Of a stretch of DNA of 64,000 nucleotides, positions 43,300 to 52,965 are shown piece after piece; positions within the stretch are counted from its first letter, which is position 1; every line of letters begins with the position of its first letter. Source of the DNA: an uncultured Lachnospiraceae bacterium (GTDB taxonomy: Bacteria > Bacillota > Clostridia > Lachnospirales > Lachnospiraceae); the NCBI GenBank assembly GCA_900553355.1, contig USDK01000003.1:1-64000 (forward strand), read 5' to 3'. Both the position numbers and the translations under genes were made by a program. Below the pieces are notes generated by a model. It had not been told where the DNA came from, ran no database searches, and saw only the letters and a list, made by a program, of their open reading frames with translations.

Positions 43300-44798
43300 T
43301 ACAAGGAACCATGTCAGGTGCAGGAAAGAGCCTGATCTGCGCAGGATTATGCAGGATTTTCCGGCAGGACGGATACAGAACGGCACCCTTTAAATCCCAG
43401 AACATGGCATTGAATTCTTTTATCACCGATGACGGGCTGGAGATGGGACGGGCACAGGTAGTCCAGGCAGAGGCAGCCGGGACCAGCCCCAGGGCAGAGA
43501 TGAATCCTGTCCTGTTAAAACCCACCAATGATACGGGATCCCAGGTCATCGTAAACGGGAAGATCTGGAAGGATATGAGTGCCCGGGAGTATTTTTCCTG
43601 TAAACGTCAGCTGATCCCGGATATTCTGGAGGCTTATCACCGGCTGGAAGAGGAGTATGATCTGATCGTTATCGAAGGAGCCGGCAGCCCGGCAGAAATC
43701 AACCTCAAAGAAAACGACATTGTTAACATGGGGCTGGCAGATATGTTGGATGCACCGGTCCTGCTGGTAGGAGATATCGACCGGGGCGGGGTATTTGCCC
43801 AGCTTCTGGGGACACTTATGCTGCTGGAGCCGGAGGAAAAAGAACGGGTGAAAGGTCTTGTCATCAATAAATTCCGCGGAGACAAGACCATCCTGGATCC
43901 GGGGATACAGATGCTGGAAGATAAGTGCCAGGTGCCGGTGCTGGGGGTGGCTCCTTACCTTCATGTGGACATCGAGGACGAGGACAGCCTGACAGAACGG
44001 TTTTTCAGAAAGAATGGAGGCGGAAAGATCGATATTGCCGTGATCCGCACGCCTAGGATCTCCAATTTCACAGATTTTCTGGCACTGGAGCATCTGGAAG
44101 AAGTGTCTCTTCGGTATGTGGAACATGCCAGACAGCTGGGACATCCGGATATGATCCTGCTTCCGGGGACAAAGAATACGATGGGCGACCTGAAGTGGAT
44201 GCGGGAAAATGGGATGGAAGCGTCTATTTTAAAGGAAGCAGACAGGGGAACAGTTATCTTTGGTATCTGCGGAGGTTATCAGATGCTGGGCGAGCTGCTG
44301 AAAGACCCTGAGCAGGTGGAAGAAGGAGGAACCATGAGAGGGATGGGGCTCCTTCCTCTGGAGACGGTATTTACGAAGGAAAAAACAAGGACCAGGGTCA
44401 GTGGACGGTTCATCCATGTGGACGGCGCATTAAAGACGTTGGAAGGAAAAGAGCTGGAAGGCTATGAGATCCATATGGGTGTGACAAGAAGACTGGGCAG
44501 GCAGGAAATACAGAAACCTATGAACCAGATGAAAGACCAGGTCAGCGGACAGGAAACGACGGATGGATACAGCCGGGGAAATGTATACGGCACCTATATC
44601 CATGGCATTTTTGACCGGAAAGGTGTGGCAGAAGGGGTGGCAGAAAGCCTGGCAGAAAAGAAAGGCGTAAGCCTGAAGGAGATCAGAAGCAAAAGCTTAA
44701 AAGAGTGGAAGGAAGAACAATACGACCTGCTTGCAGATGCCTTAAGGGAGCATCTTGACATGAAGGCCATTTACCAGATTTTGGAGGAGGAAGAGTAG
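43281..44798 (+). CDS. cbiP: Adenosylcobyric acid synthase
   Basis: 505 residues. N-terminal ATP-dependent domain ([47 protein letters not shown]) and a glutamine amidotransferase domain with Cys in [11 protein letters not shown] and His in [10 protein letters not shown]. It amidates the b, d, e and g side chains. ATG 43281 has GAGAGGTGG upstream and is preferred to GTG 43272. cbiC follows after 3 bp. Confidence 0.95.
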   Translation: MAKRIMIQGTMSGAGKSLICAGLCRIFRQDGYRTAPFKSQNMALNSFITDDGLEMGRAQVVQAEAAGTSPRAEMNPVLLKPTNDTGSQVIVNGKIWKDMSAREYFSCKRQLIPDILEAYHRLEEEYDLIVIEGAGSPAEINLKENDIVNMGLADMLDAPVLLVGDIDRGGVFAQLLGTLMLLEPEEKERVKGLVINKFRGDKTILDPGIQMLEDKCQVPVLGVAPYLHVDIEDEDSLTERFFRKNGGGKIDIAVIRTPRISNFTDFLALEHLEEVSLRYVEHARQLGHPDMILLPGTKNTMGDLKWMRENGMEASILKEADRGTVIFGICGGYQMLGELLKDPEQVEEGGTMRGMGLLPLETVFTKEKTRTRVSGRFIHVDGALKTLEGKELEGYEIHMGVTRRLGRQEIQKPMNQMKDQVSGQETTDGYSRGNVYGTYIHGIFDRKGVAEGVAESLAEKKGVSLKEIRSKSLKEWKEEQYDLLADALREHLDMKAIYQILEEEE

Positions 44799-44801
44799 CT
44801 G

Positions 44802-45440
44802 ATGGAGATTGAGATCGTACGTCCGGAAGAGATTGAAAAGAGGAGTTTTGCGATTATTTCTGAAGAGTTAAAGGCGAGAGGCATCACCCTGCCGGAGGAG
44901 CAGGAAGCGGTAACCAAACGGTGTATCCATACCAGTGCAGACTTTGATTATGCAAGGAATCTGGTATTTTCCAAAGACGCAGTAGAAAAGGCAAAGAAAG
45001 CGATCCGGGAGGGGGCGTCCATTGTTACGGATACGCAGATGGCCAGGTCCGGCATCAATAAAAAGGCGCTGGAATATTTTGGAGGACGGGTTTACTGCTT
45101 TATGTCGGATGCAGACGTGGCGGAAGCGGCGAAGAGGGCAGGCACCACCCGGGCTGTAGCCAGTATGGAGAAAGCCTGTACTCTGGAAGAAAATCTGATC
45201 TTTGCCATCGGCAATGCGCCTACTGCACTGATCCGTCTGTATGAGCTGATCCGGGAAAGAAGGATTGCTCCTGAACTGGTCATCGGTGTTCCGGTAGGGT
45301 TTGTCAATGTGGTGCAGTCCAAGGAGCAGATCCTGACCTTAAAGGATACGCCCTATATCGTGGCCAGAGGCAGAAAGGGAGGCAGCAATATTGCGGCCTG
45401 CATCTGCAACGCCCTGTTGTATCAATGTAAGAAAGATTAA
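44802..45440 (+). CDS. cbiC: Cobalt-precorrin-8 methylmutase
   Basis: 212 residues. It moves the C11 methyl to C12, forming cobyrinic acid. Motifs RCIHTSADFDYARNLVFS (catalytic His), SIVTDTQMARSGINKKAL, AIGNAPTALIRLYELI and GVPVGFVNVVQSKEQI are characteristic of CbiC/CobH. Confidence 0.95.
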   Translation: MEIEIVRPEEIEKRSFAIISEELKARGITLPEEQEAVTKRCIHTSADFDYARNLVFSKDAVEKAKKAIREGASIVTDTQMARSGINKKALEYFGGRVYCFMSDADVAEAAKRAGTTRAVASMEKACTLEENLIFAIGNAPTALIRLYELIRERRIAPELVIGVPVGFVNVVQSKEQILTLKDTPYIVARGRKGGSNIAACICNALLYQCKKD

Positions 45441-45464
45441 TCGTTTACGGGAGGAATAACGGAT

Positions 45465-46238
45465 ATGAACAAATGGAGTAAATCAGAAAAAAGGCTCATA
45501 CTTTTTGCTGCGCTTGTGGCGTCTGTATATGTCTGCGGTTTTGATGCAAAGGCCATGCATATCATGGAAGGGTATCTTCCGGCAGGCTACTGCATCGCCT
45601 GGGGAGCGGTCTGCCTCCCGTTCCTGGCGGCAGGATTCCTTCGGATCCGGAAACTGGTGCAGGAGCAGAAGAAAGCATTGATCCTGCTGGCTATGTCCGG
45701 GGCGTTTATCTTCGTGATCTCGTCTCTGAAGATTCCGTCGGTTACCGGAAGCTGCAGCCATATGACAGGAACCGGTCTTGGAGCCATTCTGTTCGGACCT
45801 TCGGCAGTCAGCATTCTTGGCATCATCGTACTGATCTTCCAGGCAGTGCTTCTGGCGCACGGAGGACTTACTACACTGGGGGCCAACACCTTCAGTATGG
45901 CGATCGCAGGACCGCTCTTTAGCTTTGGCATCTATAAGCTTGGCGTCCGGTTCGGATGGAACCGGAAAGCAGTGATTTTCACGGCTGCGTTTCTGGGAGA
46001 CCTTCTGACCTACTGCGTTACCAGTATCCAGCTGGCCCTGGCCTATCCAAGTGAGACCGGAGGAGTAGCAGCAAGCGCCGTGAAGTTCCTGGGCGTGTTT
46101 GCCCCGACTCAGCTGCCGCTGGCAGTGCTGGAAGGGATCCTGACGGTACTGATCGTGATCGGGATGGAGAGTTTTGCGGCCCCGGAGCTACGGGCAATCG
46201 GATTTTTCAGAAAGGAGAAGACGGATGGCAGAGCATAG
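45465..46238 (+). CDS. cbiM: Cobalt ECF transporter S component
   Basis: 257 residues. A signal-peptide-like N-terminus ends near [12 protein letters not shown], so the metal-binding MHIMEG becomes the mature N-terminus, as in CbiM. Later motifs [27 protein letters not shown] and [20 protein letters not shown] complete the family pattern. Membrane substrate-binding subunit for Co2+. It overlaps cbiN by 14 nt. Confidence 0.96.
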   Translation: MNKWSKSEKRLILFAALVASVYVCGFDAKAMHIMEGYLPAGYCIAWGAVCLPFLAAGFLRIRKLVQEQKKALILLAMSGAFIFVISSLKIPSVTGSCSHMTGTGLGAILFGPSAVSILGIIVLIFQAVLLAHGGLTTLGANTFSMAIAGPLFSFGIYKLGVRFGWNRKAVIFTAAFLGDLLTYCVTSIQLALAYPSETGGVAASAVKFLGVFAPTQLPLAVLEGILTVLIVIGMESFAAPELRAIGFFRKEKTDGRA

Positions 46239-46554
46239 GAAATCAAACAAAGGACTGGTGTGTGTACTGATCCTGGCGTGTATCCTGTTGGTGGTGGTCC
46301 CGTTTCTTGCATTAAGAGGGGCAGAGTTTGGCGGAAGCGACGATGCAGGGAGTCAGATGGTAAATGAGGTGACAGGGACAGAATATGAACCCTGGTTTAC
46401 TCCGGTGTTGGAGAACCTGATCGGCGGGGAGATACCTGGCGAGATCGAAAGCCTGATCTTCTGTGTACAGACAGGAATCGGCGTGGGAATCCTGGCGTTT
46501 TGTTTCGGCTATCTGGTGGCCCGGAAGAAATACTCCGGGGGACAGGAGGAATGA
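46225..46554 (+). CDS. cbiN: Cobalt transporter subunit CbiN
   Basis: 109 residues with two membrane helices (about 8-25 and 78-98) flanking an extracytoplasmic loop with [15 protein letters not shown] and YEPWFTPV, typical of CbiN. ATG 46225 follows AAAGGAGAAG inside the cbiM 3' end. It aids Co2+ loading of CbiM. Confidence 0.93.
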   Translation: MAEHRKSNKGLVCVLILACILLVVVPFLALRGAEFGGSDDAGSQMVNEVTGTEYEPWFTPVLENLIGGEIPGEIESLIFCVQTGIGVGILAFCFGYLVARKKYSGGQEE

Positions 46555-47312
46555 TGCGGGGAGAGAAGGACAGCCTTTCTCCCATGCAAAGATTCTTATT
46601 CTGTCTGAGTATGATGGCGGCAGCGGTCTGTTCCGCCCATCCTTTTCTGGGAGCAGAGCTGTCACTGGTTATGCTTTTGTGGGCCAGGATATCTGGCAAG
46701 GTGCCGGTGGGAAAATATCTCAGGATGTTCCGCCTGCCCCTTGGTTTTCTGATCCTGTCCGGTCTGGTGCTTTTGTGGGAATATTCCTTCGTGAGGGAAG
46801 GAATCTTAAGTCTGTCCCTGGGGCCGGGATATCTCTGTATGACCAGGGAAACGGTCCTTCGCACACTCCTTGTCACCTGCCGGGCCCTGGGGGCGGTGTC
46901 TGCGCTGTTCGCCCTGGGAATGACCACGCCGGCGACGGAGCTGACCAGTGTTTTGAAGCAGCTCCACTGCCCGGATCTGATCTGCAGCCTGATGTATCTG
47001 ATGTACCGGTATATCTTTTTGATGTATCAGGTACACGGGAATATGAAGCAGGCGGCAGAAGGGCGGATGGGTTACGTCGATCTTCGGACGTCCCTTCGGA
47101 CCACGGCTGGGATCTATGGCAATCTGCTGGCTTATAGTTACCGTCAGGCGGGAGCAAATTTTGATGCCATGGAAAGCCGCTGTTTTGGCGGAACAATCGG
47201 GTTCCTCCCGGGCAGATATCAGAAAGACCGGAAAAAGACGGCGCTTCTTGTGGGAATCGTTCTTGTGGAAACAGGACTCTGTATCTGGCTTCGCGGCTGG
47301 CCGGTAAGATAG
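46554..47312 (+). CDS. cbiQ: Cobalt ECF transporter T component
   Basis: About 253 residues (ATG 46551 or 46554; AGGAGG at 46544-46549 favours the second). Membrane coupling subunit with about five helices and the family signatures LTSVLKQLHCPDLICSLMYLMYRY and SYRQAGANFDAMESRCFGG (Ala-Arg-Gly-type ATPase-contact motifs, somewhat divergent). It links CbiM to CbiO. Confidence 0.92.
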   Translation: MRGEKDSLSPMQRFLFCLSMMAAAVCSAHPFLGAELSLVMLLWARISGKVPVGKYLRMFRLPLGFLILSGLVLLWEYSFVREGILSLSLGPGYLCMTRETVLRTLLVTCRALGAVSALFALGMTTPATELTSVLKQLHCPDLICSLMYLMYRYIFLMYQVHGNMKQAAEGRMGYVDLRTSLRTTAGIYGNLLAYSYRQAGANFDAMESRCFGGTIGFLPGRYQKDRKKTALLVGIVLVETGLCIWLRGWPVR

Positions 47313-47324
47313 GAGAGAAAAGAC

Positions 47325-48134
47325 ATGGATGAAATTTTAAGACTGGAAGACTTGTCCTTCCGGTATGGAGAAGAAAAAGTATGGGCGCTTAAGGAAGTAA
47401 GTCTTGCTGTTTCTCATGGCGAAAAAATAGCCGTACTTGGCAATAACGGCGCCGGGAAAAGTACATTTTTCCGATGCTGCAACGGGATTTTAAGGCCGGG
47501 GGAAGGAAGCTTATATCTGAAGGGAGAAAAAATCACCTGGAGAAAACAGGAAATCCTGGACCTGCGACAGACGGTGGGGCTGATCTTCCAGGAGGCAGAC
47601 CACCAGCTGATTGCCGGGACGGTGGAAGAAGAGATAAGCTTTGGTCCCATGAATCTGAAGCTTCCGGAAGAGGAAGTGCGAAGCAGGGTGGATGCGTCGC
47701 TTGAGGCTATGGATCTTTCGGAGTATCGGAAAAGAGCGCCCCATGAACTCTCCGGCGGGGAGAAAAAAAGAGTCAGCATCGCGGATATCCTGGCAATGGA
47801 GCCGGAACTGATGCTTCTGGACGAACCAGCATCCAGTCTGGATCCGGTAAACCAGGGCCTTCTGGAGGAAAACCTGGAAAAGCTCCACCGCAAAGGGATT
47901 GCTCTGGTCGTGGCTACCCATGATGTGGACTTTGCCTGGAGATGGGCAGAGAGGATCCTGATCTTTCATCAGGGAAGACTTACGGCGGATGCAGATGCGG
48001 AAGACGTTTTTGAGGATCAGAGGCTTCTGGACCGCTGCGGACTTAAGAGACCTCTGCTGTATGAGGTGGGAAAAAGATATGGAATCTCGCCCCTTCCGAG
48101 AAGTCTTTCTGAACTTCCGGGAAAAGGGGCGTAG
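47325..48134 (+). CDS. cbiO: Cobalt ECF transporter ATPase
   Basis: 269 residues. Walker A GNNGAGKSTFFRC, Q-loop LIFQEADHQL, signature LSGGEKKRVSIADILA, Walker B LMLLDEPASSLDP, and the switch His in VVATHDVDFAW. ECF-type ATPase energising CbiMNQ. Its stop is 3 bp from the stop of the convergent cbiK, and no terminator hairpin is seen in between. Confidence 0.95.
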   Translation: MDEILRLEDLSFRYGEEKVWALKEVSLAVSHGEKIAVLGNNGAGKSTFFRCCNGILRPGEGSLYLKGEKITWRKQEILDLRQTVGLIFQEADHQLIAGTVEEEISFGPMNLKLPEEEVRSRVDASLEAMDLSEYRKRAPHELSGGEKKRVSIADILAMEPELMLLDEPASSLDPVNQGLLEENLEKLHRKGIALVVATHDVDFAWRWAERILIFHQGRLTADADAEDVFEDQRLLDRCGLKRPLLYEVGKRYGISPLPRSLSELPGKGA

Positions 48135-48137
48135 AGG

Positions 48138-48923
48138 TTACAGGATTTTTTCCAGATGGGAGAGAAAGAGATCCTGGATCTGGGGGAATTCTCCCAGCCC
48201 TTTCAAATGGCAGGTGACCTGATATCCGGCATTTTGACACTGCATTTTCCAGGAGTCAGGGCCAGCTCCTGCCATATCATTTTTCGCATGGTCTCCGGCT
48301 ACGATCATGAGTGGCAGCAGGTGGACAGAATGGATCTGGCTTTCTTTCAGATGTTCCAGGACTTCCTGAAGAGAAGGGTAAGCTTCCACAGTTCCTACGT
48401 GGATATGAGAGTAGCTTAAGTCCTTCAGCATATAGTCCAGTGCTGCATAGACGGTATTTGAAAAATGGTCGCTGCCGTGTCCCATCAGGATGAGTGCCTC
48501 ATCGTCTGACAGGAAGGAAAATTCACCGGCAATGATCCGGATCACACTCTGCAGATCCTCTGTGGACGACAGAAGGGGAGCGCCGAAAGCCATGGAAGAA
48601 AAATCTTTTTGGAAAGCAAGGGCGTCTGCGGTCATCCGGTCATTTTCGATGCCATTTAAGATATGTGTGGGCTGGATCCGCACATCTGTGACTCCGTCTC
48701 TTTTCATCTGTTCCAGTGCTCCAGATACGGTACAGATGTGCTCCCCCGTGGTGCGTGCAAGCTTTCGGATGATCATCTGACTGGTCCAGGCACTGTAGAG
48801 AGGAATATCCGGGTGTGCGCTGCGGATCCTCTGCTCGATGGCAGATATGGCAGCAGCACGGGTATCGGCGTGGCTGGTTCCAAAACTGACGGCCAGAATG
48901 GCCTTTTTATCGGGTGTCATCAT
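48138..48923 (-). CDS. cbiK: Sirohydrochlorin cobaltochelatase
   Basis: 261 residues. It inserts Co2+ into sirohydrochlorin, committing it to cobalamin. Visible: AILAVSFGTSHADTR at the start, ILMGHGSDHFSNTVY (metal-site His) and HVGTVEAYPSLQEVL (second His/Glu), as in the CbiK type. It has no signal peptide, so it is cytoplasmic. It has its own promoter, runs against the operon, and escapes the cbiD riboswitch. AAAGGAGAA precedes the start. Confidence 0.94.
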   Translation of the reverse strand: MMTPDKKAILAVSFGTSHADTRAAAISAIEQRIRSAHPDIPLYSAWTSQMIIRKLARTTGEHICTVSGALEQMKRDGVTDVRIQPTHILNGIENDRMTADALAFQKDFSSMAFGAPLLSSTEDLQSVIRIIAGEFSFLSDDEALILMGHGSDHFSNTVYAALDYMLKDLSYSHIHVGTVEAYPSLQEVLEHLKESQIHSVHLLPLMIVAGDHAKNDMAGAGPDSWKMQCQNAGYQVTCHLKGLGEFPQIQDLFLSHLEKIL

Positions 48924-48970
48924 ATAAGTTCTCCTTTCTGGTCAGACATATGGCTGAATCATTACGGGAC

Positions 48971-48999
48971 ATTATATCATGGCTGACCGGTGCTTGCAA
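48971..48999 (-). promoter_or_regulatory. Promoter of cbiK
   Basis: On the minus strand: TTGCAA (48999-48994), 17-bp spacer, TATAAT (48976-48971). The divergent sirC promoter must overlap it; no clear plus-strand consensus was found. Confidence 0.65.
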
Positions 49000-49019
49000 T
49001 TTAGAAAGGACATGATATT

Positions 49020-49505
49020 ATGGGAAAGAAACGTTTTTTTCCAATGTTTGTAGACATATCAGAATTTCAGATCACAGTGATCGGTGCCGGCAGGATTGCA
49101 GAACGCAGGATTGAGACACTGCTTTTGTTTTCGGAAAATATCCGGGTCGCCGCGCCGGAAGCGACGGAGAAGATCAGGGAATATGCCAGGGAAGGAAGAA
49201 TTCGTCTGGAATATACAAAATACAGGCCGGAACTGATCAGAGACGCAGATCTGGTATTGGCGGCAACCGACGATCCGGTCTGCAATGAGCAGGCGGCAGC
49301 AGAGTGCAGACGACTGGGAATTCCGGTAAATGTCTCTCATAAAAAAGAACTCTGTGATTTTTACTTTCCGGGAATTGCGGTCTGTGGAGATCTGACAGCG
49401 GCAGTGACTTCCGGAGGAAGTGATCACAGAAAGGCCAGGAGGGCCAGAGAAGAAATAACAATCTTATTAGAAAAGCTAGAGGAAGAAACCAGAGATGATG
49501 GATAA
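49020..49505 (+). CDS. Precorrin-2 dehydrogenase (SirC-type)
   Basis: 161 residues, the N-terminal NAD-binding module of siroheme synthase only: FPMFVDISEFQITVIGAGRIAERRI, LVLAATDDPVCNEQ and VNVSHKKELCDFYFPGI. It oxidises precorrin-2 to sirohydrochlorin, the substrate of CbiK. The ferrochelatase part of Met8/CysG is absent. hemA often follows this gene in related operons but does not here; hemC overlaps it by 11 nt. Confidence 0.9.
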   Translation: MGKKRFFPMFVDISEFQITVIGAGRIAERRIETLLLFSENIRVAAPEATEKIREYAREGRIRLEYTKYRPELIRDADLVLAATDDPVCNEQAAAECRRLGIPVNVSHKKELCDFYFPGIAVCGDLTAAVTSGGSDHRKARRAREEITILLEKLEEETRDDG

Positions 49506-50409
49506 AAAGATAAGAATCGGGAGCAGAAAGAGCCGTCTGGCGGTGGTCCAGACAGAACTCGTCATGGAAAGGATCAAAAGGCTGCATCCACAGCTGGAAC
49601 TGGAACTTGTAACGATGGAGACCACCGGAGACCGTCGGCTGGATGTAACGCTGGATCAGATCGGAGGGAAGGGTCTGTTTGTCAAGGAACTGGATAAGGC
49701 TCTCCTCTCCGGCAGGATTGACCTGGCGGTCCACAGCTTAAAAGACATGCCGATGGAGGAGTCAGAGGAGATTCCCATCGTCGGCTATCTGCCAAGGGAG
49801 GATGTGCGGGATGTACTGGTGCTGCCGGAAGGAGTGACAGAATGGGACGGGACGGGAGTGATCGGCTGCTCTTCTTTTCGCAGAAGGATCCAGGGAGAGC
49901 GGCTGTTTCCGGAGGCCCGGTTTGAAAATATCCGGGGAAACGTCCTGACACGTCTGGAAAAACTGGACCGGGGTGAGTATGATGCATTGATACTGGCAGC
50001 GGCCGGCCTTAAACGTCTGGGGCTGGAGAACCGGATTTTCCGGTACTTTTCTCCGGAGGAGATCCTGCCGGCGGCCGGGCAGGGAATTCTGGCTGTTCAG
50101 GGCCGGGCGGGAGAAAACGAGATTCTGATGGAAGGATTTACACAAGAAGAGACCAGACAGAAAGCACTGGCAGAACGGGCCTTTGTCCGCTGGCTGGACG
50201 GCGGCTGCACGTCCCCGGTGGCTGCTTATGCCGACGTCTGTGAAGGAGAGTTGTTTTTAAAAGGCCTTTATTATATAGAAACAGAAGGAACTTATGTGGT
50301 CGGAAGGAAAAGCGGAGATGCGAAGAATGCCGGGGAGATCGGAATCAGCCTGGCGAAAGAGATGCAGGAGTGCTACGGGAAAAAGGAGGAGTCAGGCAGT
50401 GCAGAATGA
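49495..50409 (+). CDS. hemC: Hydroxymethylbilane synthase (porphobilinogen deaminase)
   Basis: 304 residues. IRIGSRKSRLAVVQTE, HSLKDMP and the dipyrromethane-binding Cys in WLDGGCTSPVAAYA are all present. It polymerises four porphobilinogens. ATG 49495 or 49498. It overlaps the sirC-like gene and the cobA/hemD gene. Confidence 0.96.
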   Translation: MMDKKIRIGSRKSRLAVVQTELVMERIKRLHPQLELELVTMETTGDRRLDVTLDQIGGKGLFVKELDKALLSGRIDLAVHSLKDMPMEESEEIPIVGYLPREDVRDVLVLPEGVTEWDGTGVIGCSSFRRRIQGERLFPEARFENIRGNVLTRLEKLDRGEYDALILAAAGLKRLGLENRIFRYFSPEEILPAAGQGILAVQGRAGENEILMEGFTQEETRQKALAERAFVRWLDGGCTSPVAAYADVCEGELFLKGLYYIETEGTYVVGRKSGDAKNAGEIGISLAKEMQECYGKKEESGSAE

Positions 50410-51913
50410 AGAAAAAAAGGGAAAGGTATGGCTGGCCGGAGCAGGTCCCGGCGATTCCGGACTTTTAACGATCAAAGCGAAACAGGTACTGAAAGAAGCA
50501 GATGTCGTGGTCTATGACCATCTGGTGGGGAAGGATATCCTGGCGATGATCCGTCCGGATCAGAAAGGTATTGATGTGGGCAAAATTTCCGGACACCATC
50601 CCATTCCACAGCAGGAGATCAACCGGATCCTGGCAGAAGAGGCCGGACAGGGGAAAAAGGTGGTCCGCTTAAAGGGGGGAGATCCCTTTTTGTTTGGAAG
50701 AGGAGGGGAAGAACTCTGCGAATTAAAAAAAGAAGGGATCCCCTTTGAGGTGATCCCGGGGGTGACTTCTGCACTGGCGGTTCCGGCCTATGCAGGAATC
50801 CCGGTGACTCACAGAGACTATGTCTCCTCCGTGCATATTGTGACAGGACATAAAAAGAAAAACGGAGAGCTGGAATGCGATTATCAGGCGCTGGTACAGA
50901 CCGGCGGAACCTTAGTGTTTCTGATGGGGGTAAGTGCACTTCCGGATATCGTAAAAGGGCTCATGGATGCAGGAATGGATCCGGAAATGCCGTCAGCAGT
51001 CCTGCAGGAAGGAACTCTGTCTTCCCAGAAGGTGGTAACGGCTCCTCTGGCGGAGCTGGAAAAGGCGGCAGAAGCAGAAAAAGTGCATCCGCCGGCTATC
51101 ATTGTGGCAGGAGAAGTGTGCCGCCTTGCAGAAGAAATATCCTGGTATGAACAGCTTCCTCTTGCAGGAATGCGGATTCTGGTAACCAGGCCCAGGGAGC
51201 TTTTGTCTGTCATGGCAGATAAGCTCAAAAAGAAAGGCGCAGAGGTACTGGAGGTTCCGGCGATCCGGACACGCGCCACGGACGAAGAAAAGCTGGAAGA
51301 ATGTCTGAAAAATACGGCGGGGGATGACTGGGGCGTGTTTTCCAGCCAGAGGATTTCCTGCGTATTCTTTGAATATCTTGACGCACATGGACTGGATATC
51401 CGCACCCTTTACCGGACTCGTTTTGCTGTGATCGGGGAAGGCACCAGAAAGGCTCTCAGGGGTTATGGAATCGAGGCAGATCTTATGCCTGAGGTTTACG
51501 AAGGAAAGGAGCTGGCTATAAGCCTGACAGAAAAGGGGGTAGAAGGGAAGCGGATCTTAATTCCTCGCTCTGCATCAGGAAATCCAGAACTGACAGAGAT
51601 CCTGACTGCTTCAGGAGCCTGGGTGGACGATGTGCCGGTCTATGAGACCCTCTATGAAGAATGTCCGGCCCTTGACATCCGCAGGGAGATCGACCAAGGA
51701 CGGATCGACTGTGTTACGTTTACCAGCAGTTCCACGGTCCATGGGTTTGCAGCAGTCAGCGAGGGCGCGGATTATTCAAAGTTTACGGCGGCCTGCATCG
51801 GAAGGCAGACCATGGAGACGGCGAGAAGCTATGGAATGAGCTGCCGGATGGCCGAAAAAGCTACGATAGACAGCCTGATAGAATTAGTAGAAAGGATTGG
51901 AAACGACAGATGA
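50399..51913 (+). CDS. cobA/hemD: Fused uroporphyrinogen-III C-methyltransferase / uroporphyrinogen-III synthase
   Basis: 504 residues from GTG 50399 (GGAGGAG 7 nt upstream, inside hemC). Residues 1-245 are the SUMT methylase CobA: VWLAGAGPGDSGLLTIKA, RLKGGDPFLFGRGGEE, EVIPGVTSALAVPAYAGIPVTHR. Residues 255-504 are HemD: GMRILVTRPRELLS, DWGVFSSQRI and TFTSSSTVHGF. It closes the ring and methylates C2 and C7 to give precorrin-2. This fusion is common in clostridia. It overlaps hemB by 4 nt. Confidence 0.95.
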   Translation: MQNEEKKGKVWLAGAGPGDSGLLTIKAKQVLKEADVVVYDHLVGKDILAMIRPDQKGIDVGKISGHHPIPQQEINRILAEEAGQGKKVVRLKGGDPFLFGRGGEELCELKKEGIPFEVIPGVTSALAVPAYAGIPVTHRDYVSSVHIVTGHKKKNGELECDYQALVQTGGTLVFLMGVSALPDIVKGLMDAGMDPEMPSAVLQEGTLSSQKVVTAPLAELEKAAEAEKVHPPAIIVAGEVCRLAEEISWYEQLPLAGMRILVTRPRELLSVMADKLKKKGAEVLEVPAIRTRATDEEKLEECLKNTAGDDWGVFSSQRISCVFFEYLDAHGLDIRTLYRTRFAVIGEGTRKALRGYGIEADLMPEVYEGKELAISLTEKGVEGKRILIPRSASGNPELTEILTASGAWVDDVPVYETLYEECPALDIRREIDQGRIDCVTFTSSSTVHGFAAVSEGADYSKFTAACIGRQTMETARSYGMSCRMAEKATIDSLIELVERIGNDR

Positions 51914-52887
51914 TAAAAAGGCCAAGAAGATTAAGAAGAAAAGAAGGTTTGCGGAAAATGGTCCGGGAAACCCGGATAGACCAGGCATCCCTGATCTATC
52001 CGATGTTCGTCCGGGACGGAGAGGGGATCCGGGAAGAGATCCCTTCTATGGCAGGACAGTATCGATATAGTGTTGATCAGATGTACTATGAACTGGAACA
52101 GGTCAGTAATGCCGGTGTCGGCTCCGTCATGCTGTTTGGGATCCCGGATCATAAGGATGAGAGGGGAAGTCAGGCATATGCCTGTGACGGGGTGATCCAG
52201 AGAGCTCTTGAAGAGGCCAGGAAAAGATTTCCGGAAATTTACTACATCACGGACGTATGTCTGTGTGAGTATACTTCCCACGGACACTGTGGAATGCTAA
52301 AGGGGCAGGAGGTAGATAATGATTCTACCCTGGAGCTGCTGGCAGAGACTGCGATTTCTCATGCACAGGCAGGAGCAGATATGGTGGCTCCCTCTGACAT
52401 GATGGACGGACGTGTGGGAAAAATCAGGACGGCGCTGGATGAGGCCGGATATGAGGAGATTCCCATTATGTCCTATGCGGTCAAATATGCTTCCGGGTTT
52501 TATGCCCCGTTCCGGGATGCTGCAGAGAGTGCTCCGGCATTTGGTGACCGCAAAAGCTATCAGATGGATTATCACAACAGCCGGGAGGGAATCCGGGAGA
52601 TCCTGCTGGATGAAGAAGAAGGGGCAGACATCATCATGGTCAAGCCTGCGCTGGCTTACCTTGACATGATCGCAAAGGCAAAGGAAGTGACGAACCTTCC
52701 GGTTGCGGCATACAGTGTCAGCGGGGAATATGCCATGATCAAGGCGGCTGCGCAGAAAGGATGGATCCAGGAAGACCAGATCGTATGTGAGACGGCAGTG
52801 GCGGCTTTTCGCGCAGGAGCTCAGAGCTATCTGACCTATTTTGCAAAGGAACTGGCGGGATATATAAAAGAAGGAAGAATCGGATAG
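51910..52887 (+). CDS. hemB: Porphobilinogen synthase (ALA dehydratase)
   Basis: 325 residues. RRLRRKEGLRKMVRET at the start, cysteine metal site VCLCEYTSHGHCG, the two active-site lysines in SYAVKYASGFYAPFRDAA and IMVKPALAYLD. It condenses two 5-aminolevulinates. hemA and hemL, which would make ALA, are not in this window. Confidence 0.96.
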   Translation: MIKRPRRLRRKEGLRKMVRETRIDQASLIYPMFVRDGEGIREEIPSMAGQYRYSVDQMYYELEQVSNAGVGSVMLFGIPDHKDERGSQAYACDGVIQRALEEARKRFPEIYYITDVCLCEYTSHGHCGMLKGQEVDNDSTLELLAETAISHAQAGADMVAPSDMMDGRVGKIRTALDEAGYEEIPIMSYAVKYASGFYAPFRDAAESAPAFGDRKSYQMDYHNSREGIREILLDEEEGADIIMVKPALAYLDMIAKAKEVTNLPVAAYSVSGEYAMIKAAAQKGWIQEDQIVCETAVAAFRAGAQSYLTYFAKELAGYIKEGRIG

Positions 52888-52903
52888 ATGAAAAAAGTAT
52901 TGA

Positions 52904-52930
52904 CCCTGGTATAATACCAGGGTTTATTCT
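52904..52930 (+). terminator. Terminator of the sirC-hemB operon
   Basis: CCCTGGT-ataat-ACCAGGG stem followed by TTTATTCTT. The loop reads like a -10, but no correctly spaced -35 is present. Confidence 0.75.
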
Positions 52931-52965
52931 TGTGATGCAAGAAAATTACAGGAGGATTGATATTT

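Noticed and set aside
52901..52930. TTGACC...TATAAT as a promoter
   Set aside because: The elements are only a few bases apart and form a terminator hairpin.
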